The position numbers were made by a program, and so were the translations under genes. Positions 33,298 through 44,973 of a DNA stretch of 64,000 nucleotides are shown here, in pieces (positions within the stretch are counted from its first letter, which is position 1; every line of letters starts with the position of its first letter). The notes beneath the pieces are model-generated. The model searched no databases. It saw only the letters and a list, made by a program, of their open reading frames with translations, and was not told the origin of the DNA. The DNA is from Myotis daubentonii. Lineage: Eukaryota; Chordata; Mammalia; Chiroptera; Vespertilionidae. The stretch spans positions 89,298,546 to 89,362,545 of the forward strand of contig NC_081847.1 of the NCBI RefSeq assembly GCF_963259705.1, written 5' to 3'.

Positions 33298-33830
33298 CTA
33301 GAGGCCCAGTGCATGAAAATTCATGCATTGGTGGGAGGTCCCTCAGCCCGGCCTGCCCCATCTCACAGTCCAGGAGCCCTCAGGGGCAGGAGGCAACGGC
33401 CCATCACACCTTGGCTGCTGCCACTGCCTGCAGTGCAAGCCTTGGCTGGCCCTGGTTACCTGAGCCTCGGGCTGCCCTGGGCGGCTGGGGGGCAGAGGGG
33501 ACTGGGTGCCACCATCTTGTGGCTTGGGTGCTGCCATCTTTGAGGGCATGGCAGTCAATTAGCATATTCCCTCCTTATTGGCTGTGGGTGCTGCCATCTT
33601 TGAGGGCATGGCAGTCAATTAGCATATCCCCTCCTTATTGGCTGTGGGTGCTGCCATCTTTGAGAGCATGGCAGTCAATTAGCATATTCCCTCCTTATTG
33701 ACTGTGGGTGCTGCCACCTTTGAGAGCATGGCAGTCAATTAGCATATTCCCTCCTTATTGGCTGTGGGTGCCTCCATCTTTTGTGACGGCGTGAGGGTCA
33801 ATTAGCATATTCCCTCTTTATTAGATAGGA
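33298..33830 (-). mobile_element. HeliBat-type Helitron with 60-bp tandem array
   Basis: A 533-bp element. The plus strand begins CTAGAGGCCCAGTGCATG after an A and ends TTAGATAGGA before a T, the reverse of TC...CTAG. A 3' hairpin (GCATGAAAATTCATGC) is intact. The right half consists of four near-identical 60-bp units plus a partial one, each containing gcagtcaattagcatattccctccttatt, the Helitron's own 5' subterminal region. Open frames through the array are periodic artefacts. Confidence 0.9.
33525..33824. repeat. 60-bp tandem repeat inside Helitron
   Basis: Four full units at exactly 60-bp period (33541, 33601, 33661, 33721 in register) differ by only one to three bases each. A shortened, diverged fifth copy forms the true Helitron 5' end. 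Confidence 0.95.
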
Positions 33831-34671
33831 TAATAATAATATCCACATAAAGACAAGCTACAGAAGTTTATACAATGATCATTTATGTCACAGTTAACAG
33901 TACTATTGAATTGTATGTTAAAATTCACAGGTAAAGTATTACATCTACTACTATTAATAACCCACATATTTGTTTTACATTTACAATGTTTCAAACAGCT
34001 ATATTTCTGTTTTCTAAAGTACTTTATTGTATTTCCTTCTCTCTCTTCTGTGAGACTTCTACAGCTTTCTTTATTGTTCCTTCAAATGCATCTTCATGTT
34101 ACTCATTAATATTTCAGGCTTTGATATTTGCCATTTCTCATTTTAATTCCTCATTCATTTTCCTCTTTGGTCCTTTTCCTTACCTCACTCAGTCTTGTCC
34201 TCATGTCACTGTGTTCGTGTTTCTGCTTTATCTTTTTTCCAGTTGGGAAAGACGTAATGTCCTTTTGGTATATGTTATTCTAAATAATACATAATTTGTT
34301 CCTCTGGTAATTAAAGCAAGAGTTTGTTCCTAAAAACATATCTAGAGGAGCTGCAGTAACTCTGTGAACAATGTTAACTGTCTACAAAGTGTTCACTCCT
34401 GGAAGCTGGAAAGATACAACAGGAGTTAAGACTTGGTCCCTTTGCCTCAATAAACTTATAATACTGCTGGTTAAAAGTATCACCTGATACATAAATAAAC
34501 AAAAGAAGCTCTAGATGTTACAGTACACTGGCTATGCTTCCTTTTCCCTCATTGATGCATGGTTCCACTTGTGGAGAGCTGATGACAACAGCAAATACAG
34601 CCAGCTTTATAGCTAGCCCAACAGTGTGACCCTACCAGTGCTGGGTGTGTGCCTTGAAAGAGAGTTTAGCC

Positions 34672-34887
34672 CAGCCGTGGGCAAACTACGGCCCGCGGGC
34701 CGGATCTGGCCCGTTTGAAATGAATAAAACTAAAAAAAAAAAAAAGACCGTACCCTTTTATGTAATGATGTTTACTTTGAATTTATATTAGTTCACACAA
34801 ACACTCCATCCGTGCTTTTGTTCCGGCCCTCCGGTCCAGTTTAAGAACCCATTGTGGCCCTCGAGTCAAAAAGTTTGCCCACCCCTG
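34672..34887 (+). mobile_element. Short non-autonomous hAT element, copy 3
   Basis: A 216-bp copy, same orientation as copy 1 at 1375 and almost identical to it apart from a longer A run. GTTTAGCC flanks it perfectly at 34664-34671 and 34888-34895. Termini are CAGCCGTGGGCAAACT and AGTTTGCCCACCCCTG. Confidence 0.92.
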
Positions 34888-35306
34888 GTTTAGCCAGACC
34901 ACTGGTTGACCTTGTGGGACCATCGTAATGCCCTGGCCACCATCCCATACGTCATCTAGTGTATGTGGTGGTCTTCCAAGCGCTCTTGGCTGTCTCCATG
35001 TAGAACCACTGTAGTGAACAGGGCAAGAGATTACCAGTGCTCTTCGCTCCCCATGCAGCGGGGCCTACAGGATTAGGACGTTGGTAGTAACACCTCATTG
35101 CATTTTTCTTATTCACTGTATCTTGAATAGTACCATTAAGATAATGCTTATAAACATTATTATTAAAATTATATGTAAGATTGGTGTTTATTCATTCAAC
35201 ACTAATTTGGCAAACATCTTTCACATATCTATTATGCACTAGTGATTAAACTAACTACATGTATATACTAGTTCTTAATTATACTCTCTGACATTTTTAT
35301 ACTTTA

Positions 35307-35602
35307 CTAGAGGCTCAGTGCACAAATGTTTGGGGTCTCTCAGCCCAGCCTGCCCCCTCTCACAGTCCGGGAGCCCTCAGGGCATGTCCTAGGACAGGAG
35401 GTAACTGGGCTGATGAAGGGATGACCCCGCTGTTGCTGCCACTGCCGGCCGCGGTGGCTGCAAGGCCTAAGACCCGGGCCTTGCAGCCACTGGGGCTCAT
35501 GGCTGCCTGAACCCTGGGCCTCGTAGCTGCTGTGGCTTTGTCCGGATGGACGTCCAGAAGACATCTGCCCTAATTAGCATATTACCCTTTTATTAGTATA
35601 GA
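35307..35602 (-). mobile_element. HeliBat-type Helitron, minus strand
   Basis: The plus strand begins CTAGAGGCTCAGTGCAC after an A and ends TATTAGTATAGA before a T (296 bp). It shares cagcccagcctgccccctctcacagtcc with the element at 33298, and the 5' region ctaattagcatattacccttttatt. The 3' hairpin is degraded. Confidence 0.88.
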
Positions 35603-36014
35603 TAATACACTTAAGTCACTACTACATGTTAATATAAAGCCTTTTTTTGTTTTATAAGACATCTTAGTATGAAATTTGGCCACTTAGGGCATATCCGCCT
35701 CTAAGTTAATTTCAAGTTTTGTTTCCTGGAGAAATTAATACTGAATGTCTGAGAAATGTCTTCGCAATTTGGAGTCAACCACAGAGCGAGGCAGAGTGTT
35801 TCTGCATCTGCATAGCACCTGTGTGCTGAGCAGCTCAGCGCCTTCCATGTACGGCATCTCATCCCCACCCACTGCCTTCTGCACTCATTGCCAAACACAG
35901 AGAAGTAAGATTTCTTGTCTCAGGTCATGGAGGCCTCCTCCTTAGAAACCAACTATATACCTTCTCTAAGCTCTGGTTTGCTCGCACATATGTCTGTTTC
36001 CTCCTAAAATAGTG

Positions 36015-36105
36015 AATTAATTCAACCAACACATACTGGGCATTGCTGTGGGTACTTGGGAGAAATCAGTAAACCAAACAGGAAGAAACAGGCACTCTGT
36101 ACTTT
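36015..36105 (-). repeat. L2 LINE 3' fragment, antisense
   Basis: The stretch aattcaaccaacacatactgggcattgctgtgggtacttggg...aatcagtaaaccaaacagg follows the antisense L2 3' end. Confidence 0.55.
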
Positions 36106-36249
36106 TCAGACATTGCATTCGATGTTTCAACCTGCATATACTCTACTGATCTGGTTTCCAGTTCACTCGTACTTCGTATGTTTCTCTCCAATTATTATCC
36201 ATTGTATCTATTAAAGGCTAAATGTTAATTACTTCACATTTAAAATTCT

Positions 36250-36480
36250 TGAATTTCCTTTTATAGATTCCAGTTCTGATGAAATTCACACTTCTTTTTT
36301 TCTAACCTCTTTAACATAATAATTAGTAATTTTAAAATCTGTTTCTTATAACTCCAATAACTGGATTATCTGTGTATGTCTATTGTCTCTTTTCTATAGT
36401 CAGTATTTTTCTTGATCTGGTTTCTTGGCTTGCCTTGTACTTTTAAAATTAATTTATGGATATTGTATATTAAAAGTAGC
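36250..36480. repeat. Old L1 (L1M-like) fragment, tentative
   Basis: The order gatgaaattcacacttc, cttataactccaataactggattatctgtg, ttttcttgatctggtttcttggcttgcc and ggatattgtatatt resembles ancient mammalian L1 3' sequence. Strand not decided; ends unknown. Confidence 0.45.
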
Positions 36481-37812
36481 AGAGGGTGTCAGGAATGGTA
36501 GCTGGTTGTGGTCTCACTTCCCTTTCAATGAGAACTTGCCTACTCACACCCAGGCTACCTTTTTTGATCTGAAATCCATCTTTTTTGTTTTTCATAGTAT
36601 CATGAGATTTCCAAAAGTCTTCTTTCCTTCTCTGCCCCTGAGCAATAGATGCTGATATTCTTGGTCTCTCTCCCCATGTAAATCAGCATTTGTCCTGAAG
36701 GAAAGCTGCATAGACAATGTTGGGTCTCAGTTCTCTAATTTCCTTCTCTCTGAGAGCTTGGGCTCTCAAGTGCCAGTTGCCTGTTAGCTGTCTGATGCCT
36801 TCAAACAGAACTGAAGCATGCGCATTTAAACATTTGCTTTCCTGGTGATCCTCAGTGGTAGCATTGCCTGCTCCAATCTATTCCATTACGGCGGCGTCTA
36901 CTGCTCCTTTGATGAGATCATGTGCCTGCCTCCCTGGACCAGGACACACTCTTCTAGATCCTCATGGCATCCTGTGCGTCCCTTCATTGTAGTGTCCATC
37001 ACCAAGTGCTAGAGGCTCTGAACTTGTCTGTCTCTACTGCGAGGCCATAGCTTCTAGAAGGCACATCATCTTTTTTTTTTTCATTTCCTTTCCTCACACA
37101 TGATTGCTGCTGAATGAATGATTGTTTAATAAATAATTAAAAAGTGGGGACAGGCATGCATGTGTGGTTTCTGGACCACATGGGATGCTCTTTAAGTTAT
37201 TTCAGAGTTTGTTTTCCGCTCTGTTTATGCTTGTAAAATCTCAATATTTTACCGTGCATTTACAACATTTTTTAAAAAAATTTAAACCATCTGTAATTTA
37301 TTTTGTTATATAATGTAATACTGAGTTATTTGTTGTTGTTTTTTTATTTTATATCTCAGGAAAATGAGCAGTAGTGTCAAAGTAAGTTGCAAAAATAACA
37401 TGTTTTTTAATTGACTGCAATATTTTTATTAGCAGTATAAACCCCAAATAATTAGTTAGTAGATTTATCTTTCTCTTTTGACATGCTTTAGTATTTTTAA
37501 ATACTATTTTTCACTTTGTGGGATTAGGTATTAAAATCCTATAGATGATGTGAAAAAATACAAAATACATGTTTATGTACAATTAAGAATTTTTACATAT
37601 TTATTTTTAAAATTCCTAGTTGGAATCCCTACCACCACCACCCCTCACCCCCCATTGGGAGCCTCCTCAGATTCCTTGGGGAAAAGTTAGCTATTCCCTT
37701 TCTTAACTTTCCCGGGCCCTTCATTTCTACTGTGCTTCGTATCTCCTAATACGGCTTTAGTTTCCTCTCAAGCAGTTATACTACACTTAACATGCTCACA
37801 TTGTCTGCCCCC

Positions 37813-37869
<57 letters not shown>
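37813..37869. repeat. (CA)n microsatellite
   Basis: About 28 perfect CA units, the longest dinucleotide run in the window. Confidence 0.97.
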
Positions 37870-37873
<4 letters not shown>

Positions 37874-37894
37874 GGGTAAACTTCTAGAGATACG

Positions 37895-37985
37895 GCATTT
37901 CTCTCTCTCTGGTTTACTCTTGTATCCCCAGCTCCTCAAACTGTGCCTGGCACAAAGCATGTGCTGAATGAATGTCAGTTGCTGT
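37895..37985 (+). repeat. L2 LINE 3' fragment, sense
   Basis: tgtatccccagctcctcaaactgtgcctggcacaaagcatgtgctgaatgaatg is the sense L2 3' end, ending as expected with the gaatgaatg tail. Confidence 0.65.
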
Positions 37986-38494
37986 TAGATGGTGAACCGA
38001 CTGAAGACAGGGACAGCACCTGGAATATTACTCTTAAAGCAGCGGCTTTTAAAAAAAAAATAATAAATAACTCATTCTCTTGTGAAACTAAAAGGGATTA
38101 TGTCATTTATATTGAAAGACCCCACTAATAGTAGTGAGTAGCAGTTGTTCAGCAAATAGTTCTTCAAACAGAATATACAAGATCTACATATTTAAACTTG
38201 ACTTCATTCATTATTTGAATACATATTTATGTGTTGAATTTTATAAACCCATAGCAGTTAGTTATATAGGATGAATACTTCTCTTCTGATATATTGTAGA
38301 ATCCTTAGATATCATATATTCATTTCACTCTATTAGATATTAAAATCCCGTAGATGCTATGAGAAATACTTCTGTACAATTATTGCGTACATGTCCTGTA
38401 GCTAACATTGTGTTTGGAACAGTGGAAGCGACAAAGAATAATATTTAGTCTCTGTCTTCAAAACCCTAAAAAACCCTGACATTACATAGTATTT

Positions 38495-38645
38495 TCCATG
38501 TCCTAGGCACTGTGAGGAGATCTTTCAGTGTGTTTACTCCTTGTGTTCTCATAAGATTTCTGTGAGATAAGCACTGTTATTTCCCCCATTTTGAAAGTGA
38601 GGAAACTGAGGCCCAGCGAGATTAGGAATGCATTTGTCTGTGCGC
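38495..38645 (-). repeat. MIR SINE fragment, antisense
   Basis: A tcctaggcactgtgagg block, then tctcataagatttctgtgagataagcac, cccattttgaaagtgaggaaactgaggcccagcgag: the antisense MIR order with good preservation of its core. Confidence 0.75.
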
Positions 38646-39663
38646 CGTGTCCCCGAAGTCTAGAGACTGGGCCTCAGGCTTTCTACAAGAGTCGACTTCT
38701 AGAAAAGTGGCTCTTGACCCGCCCAGGGCCCAGGGTCTCTCTCGGCCTCTTTCCCCAGAGCTTCCTTGGGGTTCGGCTTCAAATCTGGTTTTGACAACAA
38801 TGCTCTTCCCTCTATTTTCTCTGCCCCTCTTCCTCCCAAGACAAAGAGATTATTCGAATTTAACAATTACACTGATTATCATGTTGAAAAATCATGGGCT
38901 CATAAAATTAACACATGAAAAATAATTATCAAACTCTTAAATTTCTAACAGCATTGATTCCTTGGATTTATATAGCCTTAGTGAAGGGCTATAAATCGCT
39001 TTCAAAATTTAAGTCTACGTTGGTGCACTCTCACCATGACCTACTTAAAAATACTCTTAAAAAAGAATATTACCCTTTGGGGCGAAGGAGAGCTGGAAAA
39101 CATATAATATGACTGATTTCCAGGTAGTTAGTCTTAAAGGATTAGCAGATGGTAAACATTAGCTGTTAGAGCGGGAAATTATTTTTTAACCTTTTTTTAA
39201 TTTTTTTAGCTAAGAGGTTCATCAGAAATAAGTAATTCTGGTTGGTTGATTTTGAAAGTACCATATGTTGTTTATGTGTTTTGGCATTTATCCAGTTTTC
39301 CCTGAAGATGAGAGTGAAAAATGGAAAAAAAAAAAAAAAAAAGCTCGTTACTAATTAGATAATAATGCACATAATGGAAACAGTTGCTGTAACTTTTTGA
39401 AATGTGAGACTGTATCAGAAAGGGCTGTGCGAATAGGATCCTGGGGGATGCTCTGCTCGTACCCAGGAGGCAAAGGCATGTGTCCTGAACACATGTATCA
39501 AGGAACATGAAACACATTTAACTATTACTTTTTTACTATGATAGAAATTAAAAACCCAAATGAGTTTCAAAGTGCCCTGTCCATGTTATAAGTATGACTC
39601 AGTGTAAACGCTCATTACTTGCAATATTGGCATTCTACTAGTAGTTAATATCTTGAGGCTTTT

Positions 39664-39946
39664 CTTTTCCTTTTTTTGTTACTCTCTCTCGCTCGCTCTC
39701 TCTTTCTGTTAATCCGCATGTGAGGATATTTTTTCCCCATTGCTGCTTAGAGAGAATGGAAAGGAGGGAGGAGGGAGAAGAGGAACATTGACATGAGAGA
39801 GACACATCAATTGGTCGCCTCCTGCACAGACCCTGTCTGGGTGGAGATTGAACCTGGGCAGGTTCAGGCCCTTGACCGGGAAGGGAACCCAGGGCCCGTA
39901 GGTGCCTGGGCGCACCCTCTAACCACTGAGCAGCACCAGCCAGGGC
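39664..39946 (-). mobile_element. VES-related SINE, minus strand, older type
   Basis: The tail includes the tctctctctt pyrimidine block, gcatgtgaggatattttt and a purine block. The head, read on minus, is CTGGCTGGTGCTGCTCAGTGGTTAGAG. Flanks TATCTTGAGGCTTTTC (39649) and TATCTTAAGGCTTCCA (39947) are the target duplication. The head differs from both major VES types here, suggesting a separate, older subfamily. Confidence 0.85.
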
Positions 39947-40116
39947 TATCTTAAGGCTTCCACACACACGTGGGCGATAAACAACAAGTCCCGAAGACAG
40001 CCTGTCAGTCTCATAGGACTTTGGATCCACTGAGCTATAGGTCCCCTCACCTGTGAGTGACAGCGACATTCATCAAGTGATGTTCTCTCTCTGCACTCCA
40101 AACAGTAGGTGCAGAT

Positions 40117-40181
40117 CAAGCATGTCACACTCAAGGCCTCCCATGGGCCAGATAAACGGGGCCGAGAGTTTGACACGCCTG
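40117..40181. mobile_element. 65-bp hAT deletion derivative
   Basis: An element of only 65 bp with partial terminal inverted repeats (gcatgtcacactcaaggcc at one end, ggccgagagtttgacacgcc at the other). Flanking 8-mers are GTGCAGAT and GTGTAGAT, one mismatch apart. Strand is arbitrary. Confidence 0.7.
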
Positions 40182-40907
40182 GTGTAGATGATGCGAATGA
40201 CGTCGCTTCAGCCACAAAGGAGCGCAGTTGCAGCCTAGTGTGGGGGCAGGGGGGTGTAGTAGAGGCTTCAGGCAGAGGGGGTTGAGGAGTGGGAAGGACA
40301 GCGGGAAATCCAGGAGTGGGAAGGGACAGTGTGGATCACCCCTGGGTGGAAGCCGCACTCGGGGTGGGCAGTAAACCGAACCTCTGCTGCCGAGAGAAGA
40401 AAACTTCCCCAGCCCCGTGTCCTTTCCTTCCAGAGAAGGAGATGGGCGGGTGGAATCCACAGGAATCCTCCTGAAGGAAAATGAATGCTCCGAACTGTCC
40501 TCAGTCAGGACTATGGGAATGCGTTAAAATGACAAAATCTTATCAACCACGGTGACCTCACTAAGTTTAATTAAACATTAAAGAAGAAAACGTGCATTAT
40601 TGACTAGTTAAAATGTGTAGTAATGCATGTGTTAATAATTTTCAAAAAAACACACGTAACTGCTGTGTTTGCCAGTAATCCGTGTAACGGCGCCTCTACA
40701 ATGTGACCTGATGGCAGATCTCTGCCCTGCTCCAGGCGCTGGCCCTCCACTGAGGAGTGCGTTTCTGCGTGATTAAGGCTCCTGGTGATTACCCTGGGGC
40801 TGATGTCTGTATGCAAAATGTGGCTGCAGGGATGTGCTTTTGTTAGCATAGCCCCTCCCCCAGCCGGAAGCCTCCAGGCTCCAGACATGGATGCTGGAGA
40901 GAGAAAA

Positions 40908-40932
40908 TGTGTGTGTGTGTGTGTGTGTGTGT
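40908..40932. repeat. (TG)n microsatellite
   Basis: Twelve TG units. Confidence 0.9.
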
Positions 40933-41360
40933 CTAACCTTCAGGTAGATACAGTCGGGATGATATGCAAACAAACAAAAAACAAAGATAGGGCTCTCCCT
41001 TTCCTGATGCCATTCCTAACACATTGCTCTCATTGTAGAAAAACTTTCGAGTAAACAGAATGCTTGAAAATTAGGGTGGTGTTTTAAAACAGCTATCCCG
41101 AGCATTCACAGCTGGAAAGGCAACATGCCTGGGATGGCACTTCTGTTAAATAATCCTGTGACCTTCCAGCCGTGTTGCTACCCAGCCATCTCCCCGTAGC
41201 AAAAGGCACCGATAATTTATCAACAGCCCAGCTGTGGGTGAACTTGCCAGGGGGTTGCATCCTAGAGGAAGGAGCCCATGGCCCTGAAGGAAAACTGAGT
41301 GCTTGCTTGCCCGAGTCTTTGAAGGTTCATCTCCGTAGTCCCACTGCTAGAATGTGCTCT

Positions 41361-41374
41361 GTTGTCATAGCAAC
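41361..41374. promoter_or_regulatory. X-box-like palindrome
   Basis: GTTGTCATAGCAAC is close to the RFX-factor X-box (GTNRCC, 0-3 spacer, RGYAAC), with one mismatch in the left half. A related GTTGCTACC lies at about 41174. The surrounding 40933-41830 is single-copy. A sequence-only call. Confidence 0.35.
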
Positions 41375-43469
41375 ACCATCTCCTGCTTCATACAGGAAAG
41401 ATTAGCTCTTACTGTGCAAAGAAGAGAATTTAGGGGAAGTCAGATTAATCCCTGGGTGCACTTGGAGAGCAAGGTTGGACCTCGCCTGAGGGATGCTGCT
41501 TCCGCAATGATAGACTTGGCCCGCCACAGACACTGGGGTTTAAGTTGAAGAGCAGAATTCACAGTAAGTGTCAGTTCCTGCAGCCGAGAATATTGATGGA
41601 TGCGGCTTGTGGGAGTCTCGCTGGAGACTGTCCCGTGCAGCAGGAGAATGACTGCAGGGGCTCTGATAAGATGAGCGATGCTTTCCTCGTCTAGGTGGTT
41701 TGGAAAGGGTTGGCCACATCCGAAACTTGAGGGAACATTTTGGAGACTTTTGAAACATCCATCTGAAATCCTGGGAGCATGTCAAAATTAGATAAGCAAA
41801 AAAAGTATTAATGTGCTTATGCACTTAATTTATTGACCTTAGATTTTTGTGCTTTTACATTTTATATAGAGAGAAAAAGACTTATGCAAAAAACCTGTAT
41901 GTGTAAGGAGGTATGTTTTTTCAACACCAAAAGTGATGAGATTTCATTTTAGGATTGCAAATATGCTTTTTCAATTATGTATACTTTCTTTTTTCCAAAA
42001 TCCTTTCAGATATATACAAGCGGCGTAGTTCTTTTAAGTTAGTTATAATATGACAAAAAGGTGGTCTTTGGGGAAGATTAATTTATTTAGCTTTTCTATG
42101 TGGTGCTGCTGCTTCACTTTGTCAGCATAAAGCAGTACAATGTGTAAATCTTCCAAGATTTTCTGTTGCCTCAAATGCATTTTGTTCTGGGGGTACTGTG
42201 AGGTGGATTTATGTAGTCCCCCCCCCCTTGATTTGTATTTGCACAGTTATTTCCACAATTACTAAGGATTCATTATATTTTAGCTTCAGAGCTGGGAAAC
42301 CTTGTCATGGATTTGAACTGTTTGATGTTAATAGCTACAATGGAGATGTCTGCTCTTTCAGAAACTTAATTACTTCAAAGTACACTTTAATCCACCTCCA
42401 AACATAAAAACATTTCAAGAATACCTAGGTTTTGCCTACTATATTACGCATCTGTTCACTGTGTGGTTTTGACTCTCAGTGCGTATGACTCTAAAAGTGT
42501 GTATTTTCAATATAAAGTGTTCATAGTGAAAATTCATTATGCGGTCTGTCATGTTTCTCAGTTGTTTTGATCATGGCCATTTATTTTTGATGTATATTTA
42601 GAAACGGGGTTCTGTGTACCAAATCCTAGGATCCTAATGTACTGTCACACTCCAATTAATATCACCGAGTAGGCTAAGTATAGCCATTACCATAAAAATC
42701 GTTAATTGCCATCTGAAGTGTGCTGCTCTGATTGAGCAGGAGGGAGAGGCTTGGGTGTAGCTGCCAAAGCGGGCAGAGACCACACATACTCCTTTTCTCT
42801 GGAACTTAATGCTCGAATAGACCAGGGGTCTGAGACTTGAAGGGACAGCCATGTGAGAAGGGTGCATGAAATCGTTCTTTCTGTATGTAAGGGAATCCGT
42901 ACAAAGCCATAGGGTCACATCTGGCTTAATGGCAGTCAGGCTGTAACTGTGCAGAAGCCCGATGCTCTTAAGAAAATGGAGACAAAGCAGGAAGTCAGGA
43001 GCCCCTTTTGTGAATGACGGCTAATTATTCCGACCACCTCTCTCCAGTGATTTCCACCAATAGTTCGCGGTAGGGCCCTTTAGAATCACAGAGAAAGAGC
43101 AAATCTGCTGTTTCTCCCCAATTCCCCCCCACGCCCCTTCCCCATAGAAAACAAATTAGCCCAACTATCTCTCTTCGTAGACTTTAGATAAAAAAAAATG
43201 CGGGAACCGATGACCTCAGGCCAAAAAGAGAGATACTTGGGGCTCACATATGCTAAGCTCAGAATCAGTCAACGAGAACCGGAAAAGAAGAATATGGCTA
43301 AGGAAAAGGGGCACCATTTATTGAGATGACAGAATAAAGTATATAAAAATAACTAAGTGATAACTGAAAAGCAATGAAGTCAGAGACTTAGCTCATTCAC
43401 TACCTTCGCCGAAGTTTCTGAGAGGTATTCTTAACCAGTTAAAGAAAAGCAAAACCACATCAGTTGTTG

Positions 43470-43811
43470 TTGTGGCGCTTAGAATTTCCCAATTCCTGTC
43501 TTTTGCACTTGGTTTCTTTTAGTAATAAAGCAGCCGTTGAGCCACTGCCGATGCTGCAGGCTGCGGACGGCGTAGATGCCCCGCCGCTGAGGCCACTTTG
43601 GGCCGCGGCACAGGTCTGGCTCGGGGACAAGCCGGTCACTTCCAGAGCCCAGTCAGTCCTGGGAAGGCAGCCCGTGGGCGTCTTTGGAAGACAGGCCCCT
43701 GTGGTCTCGAGCTGGCCTGAGGTGCAGAATGTCATTGGGAAAGTCCAGGAATCAGTTGAAGATGAAAAATCTTCAGGAACTCAAGGTTGTCTGAAAGCTC
43801 TGGGGTTGTGA
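43470..43811 (+). other. CpG-rich single-copy segment with open frame (unassigned)
   Basis: About 340 bp with many CpGs in AT-rich intron. A 115-codon plus frame (43464-43811) crosses it with no recognised family. A TTCTTTTAG acceptor-like site lies just before, but joining NOL4 exon C to it (phase 1) meets a stop codon after 17 codons. It may be a regulatory element or an old retrocopy; no function assigned. Confidence 0.35.
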
Positions 43812-44373
43812 CCTAGAAATGGTGGGAGCATTTGCACGGGAAACCAGAGCACAGAGAGAGAAAGAGGAGGACCACACGCTCAGCTCGTGGGGGGCACTCA
43901 GCAAGCAGCCTGGTGCCAGAGGCACTAACGCCCGGTTTCCTAACGGTCAGGTTTCATGGAAACTGAGGAAGGCTTCTAAAACTGCCCAGTGTGCTTAGTG
44001 TACGTGTCAATTTAACAAAAAAGCTAATACTGTGGTATGAACACTTTGCTTTTGCTTTTAAAAATCACATTCAGGTTCAATTTGACTATTGTGTAAGGTT
44101 CAGGTCTATGACACACCGCTGGTTGGAAAGACCACTCTATAGAACTGTAATATAGCAATGATTCATCTTCTCTTTTTTAAATTTTAGGCTTTATGCTGAT
44201 GTAAAACAATCTTCTCCTCATATTTTCAGAGTTTGTATGTCCCTGGAGAAATATGTAAGATGCTAAATTTATTTGTTTTCTTAGGGCTGCCTGTAAGCAA
44301 ACAGGTAGCCTGCTGTATGGGGAAGATGGCTGGCGCACTTGTTGAAATTAGGTTTCAGAAAGACCAGAATGGC

Positions 44374-44596
44374 CGAAACTGGTTTGGCTCAGTGGATAGA
44401 GCGTCGGCCTGCGGACTGAGGGGTCCCAGGTTCGATTCCGGTCAAGGGCATGTACCTGGGTTGCGGGCACATCCCCAGTAGGGGACCTGCAGGAGGCAGC
44501 TGATCGATGTTTCTCTCTCATCGATGTTTCTAACTCTCTATCTCTCTCCCTTCCTCTCTGTAAAAAATCAATAAAATATATTAAAAAAAAAAAAGA
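44374..44596 (+). mobile_element. VES SINE, plus strand, well preserved
   Basis: The head AAACTGGTTTGGCTCAGTGG, ATAGAGCGTCGGCCTGCGG and GGTTCGATTCCGGTCA keep pol III A-box and B-box consensus. The body and tail with a long A run are intact. AGACCAGAATG at 44363-44373 and 44597-44607 is a perfect 11-bp duplication. This is probably one of the youngest retroposons here. Confidence 0.93.
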
Positions 44597-44739
44597 AGAC
44601 CAGAATGTCAGTCTAGGCTGTATACTTTAGATGATGTACATTTGAAGGCAGATTTGTGACCCAGAAGGAAGAAATCAGAGCAGTGCTCTGTGGAGGCACA
44701 TCCTACAAATGTGGAGTGAGATGCATAGATGCTATAGGT

Positions 44740-44973
44740 CAGTGATGGCGAACCTTTTGAGCTCGGCGTGTCAGCATTTTGAAAAACCCTAACTTAACTC
44801 TGGTGCTGTGTCACATATAGAAATTTTTTGATATTTGCAACCATAGTAAAACAAAGATTTATATTTTTGATATTTATTTTATATATTTAAATGCCATTTA
44901 ACAAAGAAAAATCAACCAAAAAATGAGTTCATGTGTCACCTCTGACACGTGTGTCATAGGTTCGCCATCACTG
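44740..44973 (+). mobile_element. Non-autonomous hAT element, second family
   Basis: A 234-bp element with perfect 15-bp terminal inverted repeats, CAGTGATGGCGAACC and GGTTCGCCATCACTG. Internal subterminal repeats (ggcgtgtca, and gtgtcacc/gtgtcata) and an AT-rich middle follow. Flanking 8-mers CTATAGGT and ATCTAGGC agree at five of eight bases, an eroded duplication. No transposase. Confidence 0.85.

Noticed and set aside
33291..33701. 136-codon frame with repeated 20-residue motif
   Set aside because: The protein repeat is only the 60-bp DNA tandem array read in frame; it begins at the Helitron border.
37813..37869. CRISPR-like array
   Set aside because: Regular repeats here and elsewhere are microsatellites or tandem repeats without spacers, and the genome is mammalian.
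43464..43811. Candidate next NOL4 exon
   Set aside because: Joining it to exon C in phase 1 runs into a stop, and the peptide does not resemble the next NOL4 segment.
44374..44450. tRNA-like sequence with A and B boxes
   Set aside because: It is the head of a VES SINE, with body, tail and target duplication attached, not a tRNA gene. The same holds for the other VES copies.
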